Under the pieces are notes generated by a model. It was not told where the DNA came from. It worked only from the letters and a program-made list of their open reading frames with translations, and made no database searches. DNA of 64,000 bases from Thelonectria olida (lineage: Eukaryota > Ascomycota > Sordariomycetes > Hypocreales > Nectriaceae). The stretch lies in assembly GCA_020736575.1 (NCBI GenBank), contig JAGPYM010000052.1, positions 1-64,000 on the forward strand. The letters are read 5' to 3'. The first letter of the stretch is position 1, and each line of letters opens with the position of its first letter. This document shows, one piece after another, positions 11,906 to 23,951 of the stretch. The translations under genes and the position numbers were made by a program.

Positions 11906-13448
11906 GTTGTTGGTTTGGGGATTGAAAGATGAAGGAAGTTGAGAGAGTTGAGCTGAGTTGAGTTGGTTGAAAGTGATGATGAGAAGGTTTTCGACAACAA
12001 TCGAGGAGATTGAGCCCTTATATAGACCAAGTCATCGCAATGTCAAGTATCGACTCGGAGGATGTCATCTCACTATCCTAGACGATAGAGTCTGGACCCG
12101 TCGGAAATTGCAACATGCAGATTCGAGACATGGATACCACGAAAACCTTTATTCGGCACGCGATGGACACGCATCACTTGCATATGCGGGAAAATGCACG
12201 GCTACCCCGCCCATCTCAATATTTGGAGATTAAAATGCTCCGGTGTTGACATTTCTTCATGCATTGACGAGACTTGGCCAACGACATCTACGAGAATCGG
12301 AAGTCTTCGGTCCCGGCTATTGCAGACGAGAATGTATTGCACGTTTACATGTTTCTTGATTGGTCATCCCGTGCCGCATGGAAGACGAACAGGGAACACG
12401 CCTACCTTTGAATCGATGGATGTCCTGCAGCCCCCGAGGAGACTTGACTCGAAATGGCTTTAGATGGAGCCCTTTTCGCAGGAGAAACAGCCCTGGCTGG
12501 GCCTACCCCATCATCAGCTCTGGTATAATTGATGGCTTTGAACAACAGAGGCAAGGGAAAAACGCAATCATTCCAGTTTTTCACTGTTCTATTAAGAACC
12601 GCTTAGCTGCTCACGGCTTCTGCCTCTGGAAATGTAGTCTAACCACTGCACAGTACTCATTTCTCCCCAATCAGCTTCATTCCTGTAGCTTCCTCTGATG
12701 AAGCTGTGTAATACGTATCAACTGAACATGCCGTGCGTCAACAAGAAGAAGCAAATCTTGCGCGCCGCCCGCCCGATGGCGACCGATGTGAATGACAGCT
12801 CCACCAACAGCGGGAATGGTGGGTACATGATTCTCGTCCATGCAGGCAGGTCAATGCGAAAAGGAAATAAATGAATATTATGAGCTGTCTTGTTATTAAT
12901 TGGGGGGCTGGGTTGAAAAGTGCCTCTTGATCCGGCAATGAAAGTGCCGATCCCGAGAATGGCTGGACCAGGTGCTTTCTTCCGCTGAATTGTCGTGGTC
13001 CTACTGAGGCAGCCAAGGAGGTTCGTATTGTTTCGTATAGTCGTGCTTGGTCTTCTTGCTTAATCAAGCTGACTACCCTGGATGCCTCTCATCACGCCCT
13101 CCAGAAATGTTGTGTTCATTGGATGTATTTGTCGAAATAATTTATAATAATTCGTAAACTTTATTCATATCTTTCTCTCCACTTTAGTATTACTATGCCG
13201 CCGAAGATGAACTCTAGTGGGCAAAGGTTGGATGTGTCGTACTCAAATACCTCTCTCCATAACGCGAAGTATGCAGGAATGCGTGATGATTTTAACCATA
13301 AACGACGCCACCTAGACGTAGGTTAAGCAGGAAGGAATCTCATCGTAGGCGGATTTCAATTGACAGCCATGAGAAAAAAAGAGAACCGCAAACATTCTGC
13401 ATGATTTGGCTCAAGTGATGGGCGATTGCCCGTCTAAATCCAAGAAAG
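11906..13448. other. Long intergenic stretch
   Basis: Apart from the promoter of the 78-residue protein gene at its left end, I find no gene. Open frames of up to about 110 codons on either strand lack domain content and splice-supported extensions. Confidence 0.4.
12017..12025 (-). promoter_or_regulatory. TATA-like box of the 78-residue protein gene
   Basis: The minus strand reads TATATAAGG here, about 115 nt upstream of the ATG at 11905. It is followed by a CT/CA-rich leader typical of strongly expressed fungal genes. Confidence 0.5.
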
Positions 13449-15817
13449 CTATCTATAAACATTACGCTCTGCCAATCGGGGTCTAACGGGTCTAACTGGC
13501 TGTGTCGTTTCTTCAGGTTTCATTGCTCGCATTGTCTCGGAAGAAATTATCCCTTTTCCACCGAGCGCAAGTTGAACAGTTTCCACTACCGCCGTCCTCA
13601 TTGACGAATTGTCGTCGCTGTGTTGAGCTTCTACCACTCCCACGAGGCCACTTACATCTCGAAGGTCGGGCCGCGGCTCCCCAAAATCCCTGATCTGAGC
13701 CCCCATCTGCGCCAGGGCATCTGCGTCCAGGTTGCCCGTCCACGTCGGAGCAGAGTAGATGAAGGCGGCCAACCATAGTAGACCAACAACCTGCAGAAGT
13801 ACCAGGAGAGAGATGATGGCCAAACCCGGTATTGACTTCTTTGGTTTGGTGACTGTATCGCCCACACTGGAGAGAATTGGCCGCTTATTATAATTATACT
13901 TTTGCGAGGTTGTGAGTGTAAGGAGTGCCTCGTTTGCGAAGAACATGGCCACCTCTAGAGCCGTTTGGATTACGACGCCATCCTGAAACTGGCCAAAAAA
14001 TGATCCTATCACTGTTTGTAATTCGGGGTCCCCGTATTCACCACCGAAAGAACGGCACGGGTTTACAAGACTCGTAAAACGGGTGCCTTCCAAGTCGAAG
14101 CGCGAGAACGGCAGCTGCACTTGTTCGCAGATTTGGCGGACAGTCTCGTTGTAGGACTCTTCATTGGCCGTCGCCGCCGCGTGAAAAACGGACGCATTGC
14201 CGAACATGGCCATGGCGGCTGTCATGAGTGGACCAGGAGTAGGCAGATACTCATCGCTCCCTGGGAAGACGGAATATGGGAGGGCAGGCCAGCCCCAGTC
14301 ACTTGGTGTGGTCCTAATTGGAGGTCTAAGATGGGTAATGGGGTTAGTTCGCAGGCACTGGGAGGAGTATCATGGGACACTTACTCTCTTTCTGGGTACA
14401 TATCGTCCTTATAATATGGGTATTTATAGTCGTTAAACTCTCGTTCAAGCTCTTCCGTGGAGGGCCAGACGTCTAGTAAGGGACCAGCGACGTAGTTGTT
14501 GTGGAGGTTTGGCAGTTCAAACCAGCCTCGCCTCGACGTGCTTTCGCACTTGAAAGTGAATCCTGGCTCCAGTTGTGTATAAGTCGAGTTAACGTGCAGC
14601 CAGAGTCGCTCTGAGTGCTCCTGCCTGTCGCGACTTGTTGACCATGGCGCCGTCCTGGAGTCTCCTTCAACACAGATGCCCACCTTCGTTTTGGGATGCG
14701 AGAAGTTGGCTTCAAATGGTAAATTGCCCCGACAAGTTCTCGGAAAACTCGATGTAGTGACATTAGTGCACCTTACTCTTGAATCCATTCTTGCGGCGTG
14801 TTCCCGGTAAACTCCAGTTGAAGTGTTGTTGGTAATGGATGAAACGAAATAGCCGGCGTGATTTTGGAACGAGTAGTTCGAGTATCTGCCGCTGTAGACG
14901 TCGTAGAAGTTATTCCTTCCGGCGCCATCCGCGTAGAACTGACCTTCTACTCCACGTGCAGACTGTATATCGGGCCACATGTACATTTGGGTGTCAGCTT
15001 GGGATGCATCAATTAACTTTGCAAGAGTTCTCTGGAACACCAGGAGTTGCGGGCAATCGGCGAGCAAAGCGGGATCTGGGTCAAAGCCGACAGTGACCCC
15101 GTTGAGGCCATCGCGCTGACAACTGCTCCATGAGTCGCCAAGCCCAGCGCCACTAAACCAACGCGGGTGTCCCTTGCAAGTTACGATAGTCTTTGTTTCG
15201 TCTTCGATGAGAATCGATTGCAGGAATGGTTGCAGTGCAGCTTGGATGACACGGTTAGCTCACGTCGCAACGGATCTGAGATGCTTACTGATGACAATAA
15301 GGCCCGTCGCTAGCCAGAGATATAAACTTGAGCTACCTTTCGGTAGGTGAGTGAGTTTTGCGACGCTCGTCCACATTCTGTCCGCTAAGATAAACAGCTG
15401 CAACCCGTTGAGATGCTGGCCCGGCCTGGACCGTTGCGTGTAGACAACAGCTCCGTGAGCGAGCAAGGCGGAGACGATCGGAAGTCCGAGTGTGAAGGCA
15501 ATCGTTTTCAGGACGCGAGCTGCGGTTTGCCATCTTTCCAAAATTGCCAGATGGGTTTGAGTGACATTCCCAGTAGGGTCTTGGTACGAAGGGAAGTTGA
15601 TCGGCCGGAACATCATGATAGCGGTGAGAACCCAAGGGATGACGAGAAGCGGGAGATAGACAGCAAGGAGCCATGCTGAATGATGTCGGTATCGCAGACC
15701 TTCTCCCTTCCCCGCTTTCGTTAGGCCGCGTTGGGGAGCGGCAGCAGTTGGTATGGGCATGTCATCTCGAAGAGTGTCGATCGATTGGAGTTCAACTTCG
15801 CGGTCGTCGGGCTGCAT
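13449..15817 (-). CDS. Large fungal polytopic membrane protein, unknown function
   Basis: Three exons, complement(join(13449..14325,14385..15240,15289..15817)), encode 753 residues. The introns (59 and 48 nt) contain CTAAC branch-like sites, and phase is kept. The start at 15817 (MQPDDREVELQS) precedes a cytosolic tail. Membrane segments follow: AWLLAVYLPLLVIPWVLTAI, a second around TIAFTLGLPIVSALLAHGAV, and a third at YLWLATGLIVI. A long presumably extracellular region of about 380 residues with several N-glycosylation sequons and Cys comes next, then a last segment (IISLLVLLQVVGLLWLAAF) and a hydrophilic tail. This layout is common in an uncharacterised family of Pezizomycotina proteins. 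I infer plasma-membrane location; no enzymatic motif is visible. Confidence 0.8.
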
Positions 15818-18590
15818 TGTGAACCACGCGCGTCGATGTAAAGGTCCTAAATTGCTAGGACTGGGCTTTAGGGGGCTAATGATTTGGAAACAGGCCGGTT
15901 TATAACTACCTGACTTATCCCAATGCCAAGGCCTGTTGGTCGCCGCTGGTCGGGCTGCAATGTCACCTCCCTGGAACAACTAACGACGAACATCACAGTA
16001 TGCCTGTTCATAGGGAAGCGAGGTGTGCCTCGTGGGGAGCCTTCACAAAATCGGCCCATGGTCTAGATTAGGGAGGGGCACAACATCTGGCCAAGCCCTC
16101 GGATAGGGCAGTTGCCCAGTGCGATTATTCCCTTGGGGATAATGGACCGGGGCGATACACCCAGCTACGGACCCTTAAACAAAGGTTGCAGTTATGCATA
16201 AGTACCCGTCCCCAAAGGGATCGGAATCGCCTTCTGCCCTCTTCCCATTAGGGCTGCGGTTAGACTTAAATCCGCCCAAACGCCAGGATTATAATAGCCA
16301 AGCCCGGAGGAGAGGCCACTTTTGGCAAGGACTGCGAGGCGAAGGATTGGTTGCATGGGCCAAGATTGATGAACAGTTAATTGCCAGCCGCTCATCTGTT
16401 CCATTCATATGAGGTTACCGTATGCCGACCCCAAAATCTCGTATTCCGAAAATCGTATCGTGACAACCACACTTTGGTTCTTCCCGACATTTTATCTTGT
16501 TTTCGGCACTCCGGTTCCAATAATCATGAACGGGACTTATTTGAATCCTTATTTTCCGCATAGAGCTGCTCCGGCGAATCAACCTCGGATAACTGTCGCT
16601 TTGTTAGACCTTGCTGCGAAAACGGCCTTCTGATTCCATCTGGGCGCCCTCTATCTCACTACGAGATCATGTATGTACGACGAGTTCCCTAAATGTGTCG
16701 CCTAAACATACCGAACGCTGCGAATAAGGCAGTCAAGAAGGATAGCTTGAAGAAGATCCTGACTGGGACGGAGGATGAACTTGAGGGTAGGGCAGCGGCT
16801 CGATTAACTTTTTGCAATTCATCCGCCGTTCTCGTAACCATTGTGACGGAGGCACATCTTAACGAAGAGGGAGCCTTGAGAAGTGAAGCCACCTCAAGTT
16901 AGGTAGGGAATCAAGGCTTAGCAGCGACTGTAAGGCTCGAATAGGCATTGAAACTGACTTAATGAGACCACTTCGTAAAGGATGAGGCCGCTCAAATTCC
17001 ACATCAGAAGGAAGCCATCCTCTCAAGGCTCTCATCATAGTCGCCTCTCATGCCGAGGGCGAAATACGCTTTTCGACTATCCTAATAATGCAGCGACTAG
17101 TGCGATATTGCATTTTTGTTTCTTACTCTCTCGACGTACCTAGTCAAATGAAACTATACTGAGATGGAATTGATGGAACGAGCGAGGCCATCGAGACGGA
17201 AGACGTAAACTTCTACCAGCGTGTCCACCTCTCACACTTTATACACGATTGTGCCATTTCCTCTATTAGCGCCTAAATTTGAACGAGGGGATCTCTTCTT
17301 CATCAAGTTTCATCACTACAGCCGGATCGAAACAGGGGATCTTGAGAAGGGCCTGCGGTACTCGGGACTTGCACTGTCTTCCTCCTGGGGGGGAAGAATA
17401 AAGGACCTAAAAGAAATAAATAATAAGAAAACCATCATCTAATAGAAAATTCACTCATGGTTGCACCCATCCTTTGTCTCCATCTAGACCAGGCTATCAT
17501 ACCTGCCGCTATCATATCGTAGGTGCAGTGAATCGTCTTCATAGAAGGCTTACTCTACTCAGTTTTCCCGGTTACGGCCTGCACCCGTAATAGTGCTCCA
17601 GAGACTAGGTAGTTGAGAATGACCTGGCCGATAAGTGACATCAAGAACGAAAAAACATGCAGAACCTTATAAAAGCTAAGTAATAGGTTTCTTTTTCTAA
17701 TACATGCATAGTATGAAATATCCAAGCTTCAAGTCCCTTATGGCCGGGATATAGAAAGTTTAGAAATAAATACATATGTCAGAATTGGTTTAATCCAAGT
17801 GATCCAAAAAAGAAAGAGGGAAAAAAATAAACTACAGAGAAAGATAGAGTTCTTTGGGACTCATGGGAAAATGCGCGTTTTGCTCTGGCGCTCCGGCCAA
17901 TCGCGCGACTCGGGGGAGCCGGGTGTGCCCCGCCGGAGTTCGCTCTCCCCGCTGGGTGAGCCAGGCATCCACACAGCTTAGGGTGGTCAGCTCTGACGTG
18001 ATGCCCTCCAACCTAGCTTCTCATTAGCTAGCTCCTCCTAAAGCTATTATCCGGTAAAACCTTCTCCAAGTGGGAGGTTCATTAGCAATAGCATCTACGG
18101 GAATCTGCAGTGGATAGCCCTTACTGGCGAATACTCGACCCAAAAATTGCCATAGCACTTCGTGGATGGCCTAAAAACGTTACTCAGCCCGTCCCTAAGC
18201 GGCTGGCTATCGGAGCGAGTAGCCAGCATCGGGGACCTTAAGAACATTAGCCGGATGGTCAGCCTAATAGCCAGCTACCCTGCCTTCCATACGGGACCCC
18301 AGTAAGCACAGCGGTTAAGGGCAGCCGGGCCCGGAACAGCCAGCCCACTATTGGTAGTTTATCGTCAGAGAATTATGGTTCCCCGAGACGTAGAGCCGCT
18401 CTCGGACCTAGTAATACTATAGGGATATGTGCGAGTGGACAAAGGATGCAACCGAGTGTACGAAGACAAAGGAGTCAGTAGGAGCTTCTCATCGGCAGTG
18501 ATGAGGAGCCTGTCTCACAAAGGATTAAGGCAATTAAGGCAGTAGTAAAGGCGCCACCAAGATATAGTAGGTGTATAAAGTAGGCCACAC
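15818..18590. other. Long intergenic stretch, no gene recognised
   Basis: About 2.8 kb without any supported gene. It becomes AT-rich near 17650-17830 and then abruptly GC-rich at about 17870-17980. Short open frames (for example around 16690-16902) show no domains. It leads into the transposase relic, so part may be degraded repeat. Confidence 0.4.
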
Positions 18591-18599
18591 GAACAAGCA

Positions 18600-20238
18600 G
18601 GAATACGCCTTCCATCTGTTATCCTAACGGATCGTTGTTTGGCATGCATGAACGCCGTCTTTACATGCTTTCCATCAGCAGTATCATTGCTTTGTATTTG
18701 GCATGCGAATAAGGCAGTACTTCGCTATTGCCGGCCAGCCTTCACAGATCATCAACATGGACCAATCGCCTATACAGACGGGATAAGCGAATGGAATGAC
18801 TTCTACAGTCACTGGCACGCAATCATCAACTCAAAGGACGAGGAAGGCTCTTCAGGAAATGCAAAGGCAGTATCTGCAAAGTCATCTCAACGAGGTTGGA
18901 TATATTTGCACCACATGGCTTAATCTTTACAAGGAGAAACTTGTGAAGGCATGGGTGAATAGGCACTATCACTTCAACAATGTGGCTACCTCAAGAGTTG
19001 AGGGTATTCACTCGCTGCTTAAAGGCCATCTAAAGACATCCCAGCTCGATCTATTTGATGCATGGAGATCGATCAAGAATGCCCTCTTCAACCAACTATC
19101 TGAGCTTCAAGCCAATCAGGCAAAGCAGCAACTTCAAACGCCACTTGCAGCTGTCAGGGTCATTATATCATGCAATCCAGGGCTGGGTATCTCACGATGC
19201 TTTGCACAAGGTCGAAGCTCAGCGGAAAAGGCTGCCCAGAGGAGATCTTCCTGCTTGTACTGGCATATTCACTCAATCTCAAGGTCTGCCTTGTGCTCAT
19301 ATGCTACTACACGTCCAGGAACACGGTGGCCAAGCTCTTCTCCTGCAACATTTCCATTCGCAGTGGCATCTCCGCCGAATGGATACTCATCAGCTACTCC
19401 TTGAGCCTCATCGCCGGTTCGATCGAGTAACAATCGGCTCAAGAGTTCCACAGTCAAGCACTCGAAGAGAGCCAAGTGGGTTTGAAGCTGTTGAGGGAGC
19501 ATCGCAACTCAGGGCACAACCCCAATGCAGTAGATGTCATATAGTGGGCCACACACGAAGCTCAAAGGTATGCGCTCTGCGATATGAGGACCTCCTGCAA
19601 TCGCCGCCTCTGGCAGCATTAGTTGCAAAGCCAGCAATACCTCCAACGGCATCATTCATACCTCCGCCAACTATTACCTCACCGGCAGTCTCTCCAATAG
19701 CCTCGCCGGCAGCTTCGCACACATCACACACATCCTCACACACGTCATCGCACATATCAGTACACACATCAACACATAGGTCGGCACAAGGGACAGTTTG
19801 CAGAAGTTACACAACAACAACAACACGCACAAAAGTTATAAGCATCTCGCCATCGCCACCACTGAGATACGATCATTCTTTACGCATTTATGAGAGATAT
19901 ACTCATGACAGGGAGCTCTGGTACACAGCGCAGCCTCGTGGAACCTTAAAGACGAACCAGGAGTATCGAAGAGCAAAGGGTCTACCAATACGGTATGCCC
20001 AGACAAAGTATCAATGGTGCCTTGACTATAAAAACAGATGGGAAAACGATGTACAGATGAAGGTAGAAGGTCTAGGGTCTGGACTAAGGAAGAGATGATG
20101 GCGTATCTGGACTTTGATGAGGCAGAAAATAACCGGGTTGAGGCCCAAGTAACTACAGAGATGGAAAATAGACAGTTTTCAAGCAGACGAGGCATGGGAG
20201 ATATTTGGGAAGCAGCTGAGAGGGGTATTGAGGAGTAG
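18600..20238 (+). pseudogene. Mutator-like (MULE) transposase relic
   Basis: A transposase reads through all three plus-strand frames in turn. The first part (ILTDRCLACMNAVF, LLCIWHANKAVL) matches the DDE-domain Asp block of MULE transposases and continues to NDFYSHWHAIINSKDEE. It shifts frame near 18850 into QYLQSHLNEVGYICTTW and SRVEGIHSLLKGHL. Near 19140 it shifts again into AIQGWVSHDALHKVEAQ, with the SWIM-type zinc segment TQSQGLPCAHML and a Cys/His knuckle (CSRCHIVGHTRSSKVC). A Thr/Ser/His-rich tail follows, and a third shift near 20060-20090 gives VWTKEEMMAYLDFDEAE. The N-terminal zinc finger half is missing or unrecognisable. This is a dead copy, broken by small indels rather than mainly by C-to-T stops. 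Confidence 0.8.
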
Positions 20239-20304
20239 CGTATTTTGCGGTACCTTAGATAGATCCTTTATTAGGGAGTGAACCATTCGAGAATGCAGAT
20301 TATG

Positions 20305-20461
20305 TGCGATTCCTATCTGTACCTACTACTCTATAAATATAGATCTATTCGTAATAAAATACGTACTCAGAGATTTGCCTGATCAAGAGCTATTTCCAAG
20401 TATGCATTCTATTGCGAGCAGACCAATTCTCGTGGAGTAATAGGTACAGATAGGAATCGCA
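20305..20461. repeat. Inverted repeat (about 25 bp arms)
   Basis: TGCGATTCCTATCTGTACCT at 20305-20324 recurs in reverse complement at 20442-20461 (AGGTACAGATAGGAATCGCA); the similarity extends a few bases further inward. The enclosed segment is about 115 nt and AT-rich. It lies just downstream of the transposase relic and may be a small foldback element or a terminal repeat relic. Confidence 0.8.
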
Positions 20462-20527
20462 TATCGTCTAGCTACTCTCGTAATTCTATCACCAGGGTTA
20501 GGGTTACCGAGCTACGCTGACATAATC

Positions 20528-20680
20528 AGCGACGGGTCCGTTGCTCAATGTAGCGACGGGGACCCGTCGCTCTATTGGGGGCCCGCCCGGGGCGCGCCAT
20601 ATTATTTGGGCGCCCGGGCGCCCACGGATTAGCCGCCGGGTACCGTCTATATTATACGCACGGGTACCCGTGCACGTATG
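20528..20680. repeat. GC-rich island of nested palindromes
   Basis: Within about 150 bp lie three strong palindromes: GCGACGGG-GA-CCCGTCGC at 20553-20570, GGGCGCCCGGGCGCCC at 20608-20623, and GCACGGGTACCCGTGC at 20658-20673. They sit between the transposase relic and the left solo LTR. The sequence is sharply GC-rich against AT-rich surroundings, which suggests the end of a repeat that escaped C-to-T decay. Confidence 0.75.
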
Positions 20681-20690
20681 GGTCGCCTAG

Positions 20691-20933
20691 TGTCTAAGTC
20701 TAAGAACAGTATAGGCGAAGATGATGCTTATATAGTATTAGTAGCTAAAGAGCTACTATTTTATCTAGTAAATAAATATATATATATAGTAGGTAGATTA
20801 CTATATTGGAGAGGTGATCCTGTTTGTGGATTGTGTAAGGCTTACTGTAATCCTGGGTGATCTAAACGTGATTGGAGGACATAAGTGGGGGTGGCCTGAG
20901 TCACGTGTAGGCCGCATGCTGGGCCGTACCACA
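20691..20933 (-). mobile_element. Solo LTR, copy 1 (heavily mutated)
   Basis: Read on the minus strand this matches the LTR at 25146-25377 along its whole length. Shared blocks include TACGGCCCAGCATGCGGCC near the start, GGATCACCTCTC in the middle, and a diverged but alignable end. It begins TG and ends CA. Relative to copy 2 the changes are mostly G-to-A and C-to-T (for example CCACGGACGGGATC becomes CCACAAACAGGATC), as expected from RIP. No internal retrotransposon region and no target-site duplication are visible. Confidence 0.8.
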
Positions 20934-21270
20934 AACTTTGGACTTGTATGAAATTGAGGGCAACTTGCAGCCTGATGCGACCCAAACTAGGCTGTGTGCG
21001 CAACAATGAATGTAGTGAGGACTCGCTTGTTCTTTCCCTTGCGAAGATGTATAAGTAGTTGCACTGTATGTAGGCCAATGTGACATTTACGGTTAGAGCG
21101 TCGGTGCAGCTTAAGCAATCTTGCGATCAGCAATACTGATTGGAATTCTACTATCAAATTTCTCTCCTACACACCTTTCCAAGACCCTTTCTTGCCATAA
21201 TGTCCCACTCTGCTGATTTCAGTTTGGTTTGGCCGTGACAGTTGTAGCCTGATGATGCTCACGCTTTGCA

Positions 21271-22754
21271 TCACAACTTCTGAACGGCCGCCCTTGGCCA
21301 ATCCATCCAAACAGTCCAGGCACTGCCGAGGTATTCATCAATTGCTTGCACCATGTAGCTCGGCTTGCTCTGCCACCACCACCACCTGCTCTTTGCTTCA
21401 GATAGAACAGAGCCAGCCGTAGCATAAAAATATGCCAAAAGGATCAAAGCGATTGGATCATGAGTGTTGACCAGCGCGACGAATTTAGCAGGACAGAACG
21501 CCTGCCATTCCAGGAAGCATAACAACAACTCTAGTGCTTCTGTTCTGGTATCATCCTGCTCCTCGGCTAGAGAGAGGAATGGGGCGAGAGACTCGACACA
21601 TTCTTCGTATACCTCTCTGTTTTTGAGAAAGTGGGGAATGGGAGGTAAACCATTGAGAAGATTTATAAAATGTGCAAAAGGCCCTGTAGATGGTACGATT
21701 CGGGGAATGGATCGTCGTGTCAATCGAGGCGGTGCCACTAAAGACTTGAAGACACCACTGTGGGCAGCGCGATGGTGGCTGGCAACGATTGACCGGATAC
21801 CACGAAGGAAAGCGAGCGAGCTATCCTGGAAAGGAGTCGTGAGTGGATCCATGTGAACCGTAGAGCAAGCGTGGAAACAGAGCAAGAATGACACTGCGAG
21901 TGCTGCGTCTTGATTTGCCGAAATGCTACTCTGAAATTGCTTGTTGAAGCTAGAAAGAGCATTTTTCAGGTGGTGCGCTTCGAGAAGTCCATAGTTATAA
22001 AACGAGGGACTTTGAGCATAGCGGTGGGTCTCCTGGAGATGTCGGGCGGAGAGTCCGAGTATCGCATGCATAACGAAATCATGCTAAGGTATGTAGTTAG
22101 TGTTTACACGACTTCCCCACCCCATTTTCGGGGTTTTACCTACTTGCAAGGCGAGTTGCAACACGTCCTCAACCCAAATGGATTGACTGCCAATAAGACT
22201 AATACTGGTAGTGGACTTGAAATGTGCCAAGAGGAAGACATCGTGAGTGTCGAAAACCGGAGCACCATCTGCAATCACCTGTGAAATCTGATATCCATGC
22301 GATAGTGAACTGTGAGACAAGATGGAAGGTGTTTTTTTGGGTTGGGCGGAAGAGCGAGCAGCGTTATCTTGACAGTCGGCTTTTGAGACCGCGGCAATCG
22401 AGGAGCGGAATGTGGTGACTTGACTATTCCAGCTTGGCGTGTTAACGATGGAATAGACACAGACATGTGGACCGATCTTACACCGGGAGCAAGGACGCAA
22501 CTCGTCACACTAAATATAATCAGCTTTTATTCTAATTCTAACGGCCTGATTTGAATCAAACCAAGTTGACGAACACAAGTGGCTGATTTGATGTATAGGT
22601 GCAAGCATCCTTCACCTGAACTCGATGTTGACTGACTTACCTTGACTCTTCGCTCCTTGCATCTTAGGCAACCTGACCGAGATCTTCCTTTTGATGCTCT
22701 GGTTTTGGCGACAGGATTACCACTTATCTTATTGGACAATTTTGGTACTGGCAT
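21271..22754 (-). CDS. Zn2Cys6 transcription factor with fungal-specific regulatory domain
   Basis: Three exons, complement(join(21271..22083,22144..22509,22641..22754)), encode 430 residues. The first intron (131 nt) splits the zinc cluster after RRVK; the second (60 nt, GTAGGT...CTTAG) is fixed by phase. The cluster at residues 29-55 reads C-LR-C-KERRVK-C-DELRP-C-SR-C-KIGPHV-C. Further on, HDFVMHAILGLSARHL is the start of the fungal-specific regulatory domain found in Upc2-like and related regulators. The C-terminus is short (ends RAAVQKL). It should be a nuclear DNA-binding regulator with unknown targets. It is flanked by the left solo LTR and, across 1.2 kb of repeat-like sequence, by the Diels-Alderase-like gene, whose expression it could control. 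Confidence 0.9.
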
Positions 22755-22922
22755 GCTTGGAGTCTTTGCAAATTTGGTTAGCGGTATAGAATGAGCGATG
22801 ATAAATGACGTTGCCCTATCTCCTAATAATCGAGGTTGTAGTGTGGATTGTAGTCAGATGTAGTAAATCACGATTGATATAGATCACACTACGAGCGGGA
22901 GGCCCGGCTAAGGCCAGATTAG

Positions 22923-23113
22923 TGGACTACGTGTATGGTGGCGTAGCCTTAGCGCTATTAAAGAGCTTGTTCCAATAAGGAAAGTTACGAGTTTTGTTCC
23001 AGGGATACCTTGGACTACGTGTATGGTGGCGCAGTAGGCGATCAATTCTTCATTCAGTCTTAGCGTTATTGGAGAGCTTATTCCATTTAAGGAAAGTTAC
23101 GAGGTTTGTTCTA
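22923..23113. repeat. Imperfect tandem direct repeat
   Basis: GGACTACGTGTATGGTGGCG appears at 22924 and again at 23012. Each is followed by TTAGCG(C/T)TATT...GAGCTT(G/A)TTCCA...GGAAAGTTACGAG(G/T)TTTGTT. The second unit carries an extra ~25 nt. No coding content is visible; it lies in the promoter region between the regulator and the lipocalin-like gene. Confidence 0.75.
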
Positions 23114-23838
23114 CAGCCAAATGGTGGCATTTAATTAGTCAAAAGGCACTCTTGGCGGCACAAAAAATCCACTCAAATACTTAGCCCCTGTAAATAACCT
23201 GGGTGTTCCCAGCATACAAAGGTTCCCTTCTAAGGGTCGATTTAATGTATCTTTCCAGGGATACCTTGCAATCGTAGTCTCCCCCAATTAACAATCGCAC
23301 AGTTGCATTCCAGACCGACGCTGTGTACATAACCATAGAAGCGGACAGTATTCAGGGCGGCATCCTTTAGCGACTCCCTGCTCAAACGAGTTAGATCGCC
23401 AATGGTTGTTGCCTAATTACGGATGTCTTAGGGTTACAAGTCGAAGCTAGTCTCGAAATCCTTTACTATGGTGGCTGGCCGATCAGACGGGATCGATGCG
23501 AACGTAGCGCGAAAAGGCGACTGGGTTGCGGAATTGCGTACATTCACTTCGCCGACTGAGAAATATAGCTGGCACTCCCCAGTAGAAATCCCGACAGTTT
23601 TATTAGAAGAAGCTAGCTGACTTCGAGGCAGCCAGAGAGGGCATCAGTACACCTTGATATGATAACTGGGGGGCCTAGCACAATGAATATCTCGTATGCT
23701 TCCCAAAGAAGCATTGCTACTAAAAGGGATCACAATTACATCCAAAATAAGTAACTTACGCTTACGAGGACACATTAACTCTGTCTGCCAATATGCAACG
23801 GCGAAGGCACTGCCTCGCTTCTATGTTGGCTTCTTGAC

Positions 23839-23847
23839 TATTTAAAA
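23839..23847 (+). promoter_or_regulatory. TATA-like box of the lipocalin-like gene
   Basis: TATTTAAAA lies about 105 nt upstream of the ATG at 23952. The same nonamer stands 90 nt upstream of the GH75 gene. It supports transcription starting near 23870-23900 and hence a start codon near 23952. Confidence 0.45.
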
Positions 23848-23951
23848 GCTCTATGCCTCTACATTGTTTGAGTTATCCAATTCCTCGGACACCGACAATC
23901 TTTCCACAAACAGATAATCCGACTTCATCTTTACTCAACTCTTTGCCAATC

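Noticed and set aside
18000..18420. 5' terminal inverted repeat for the MULE
   Set aside because: I looked upstream for a partner of the TGCGATTCCTATCTGTACCT repeat and found none; the two copies both lie downstream of the transposase.
20494..20506. Telomere-like AGGGTTAGGGTT
   Set aside because: Only two units; too short to call an interstitial telomere tract.
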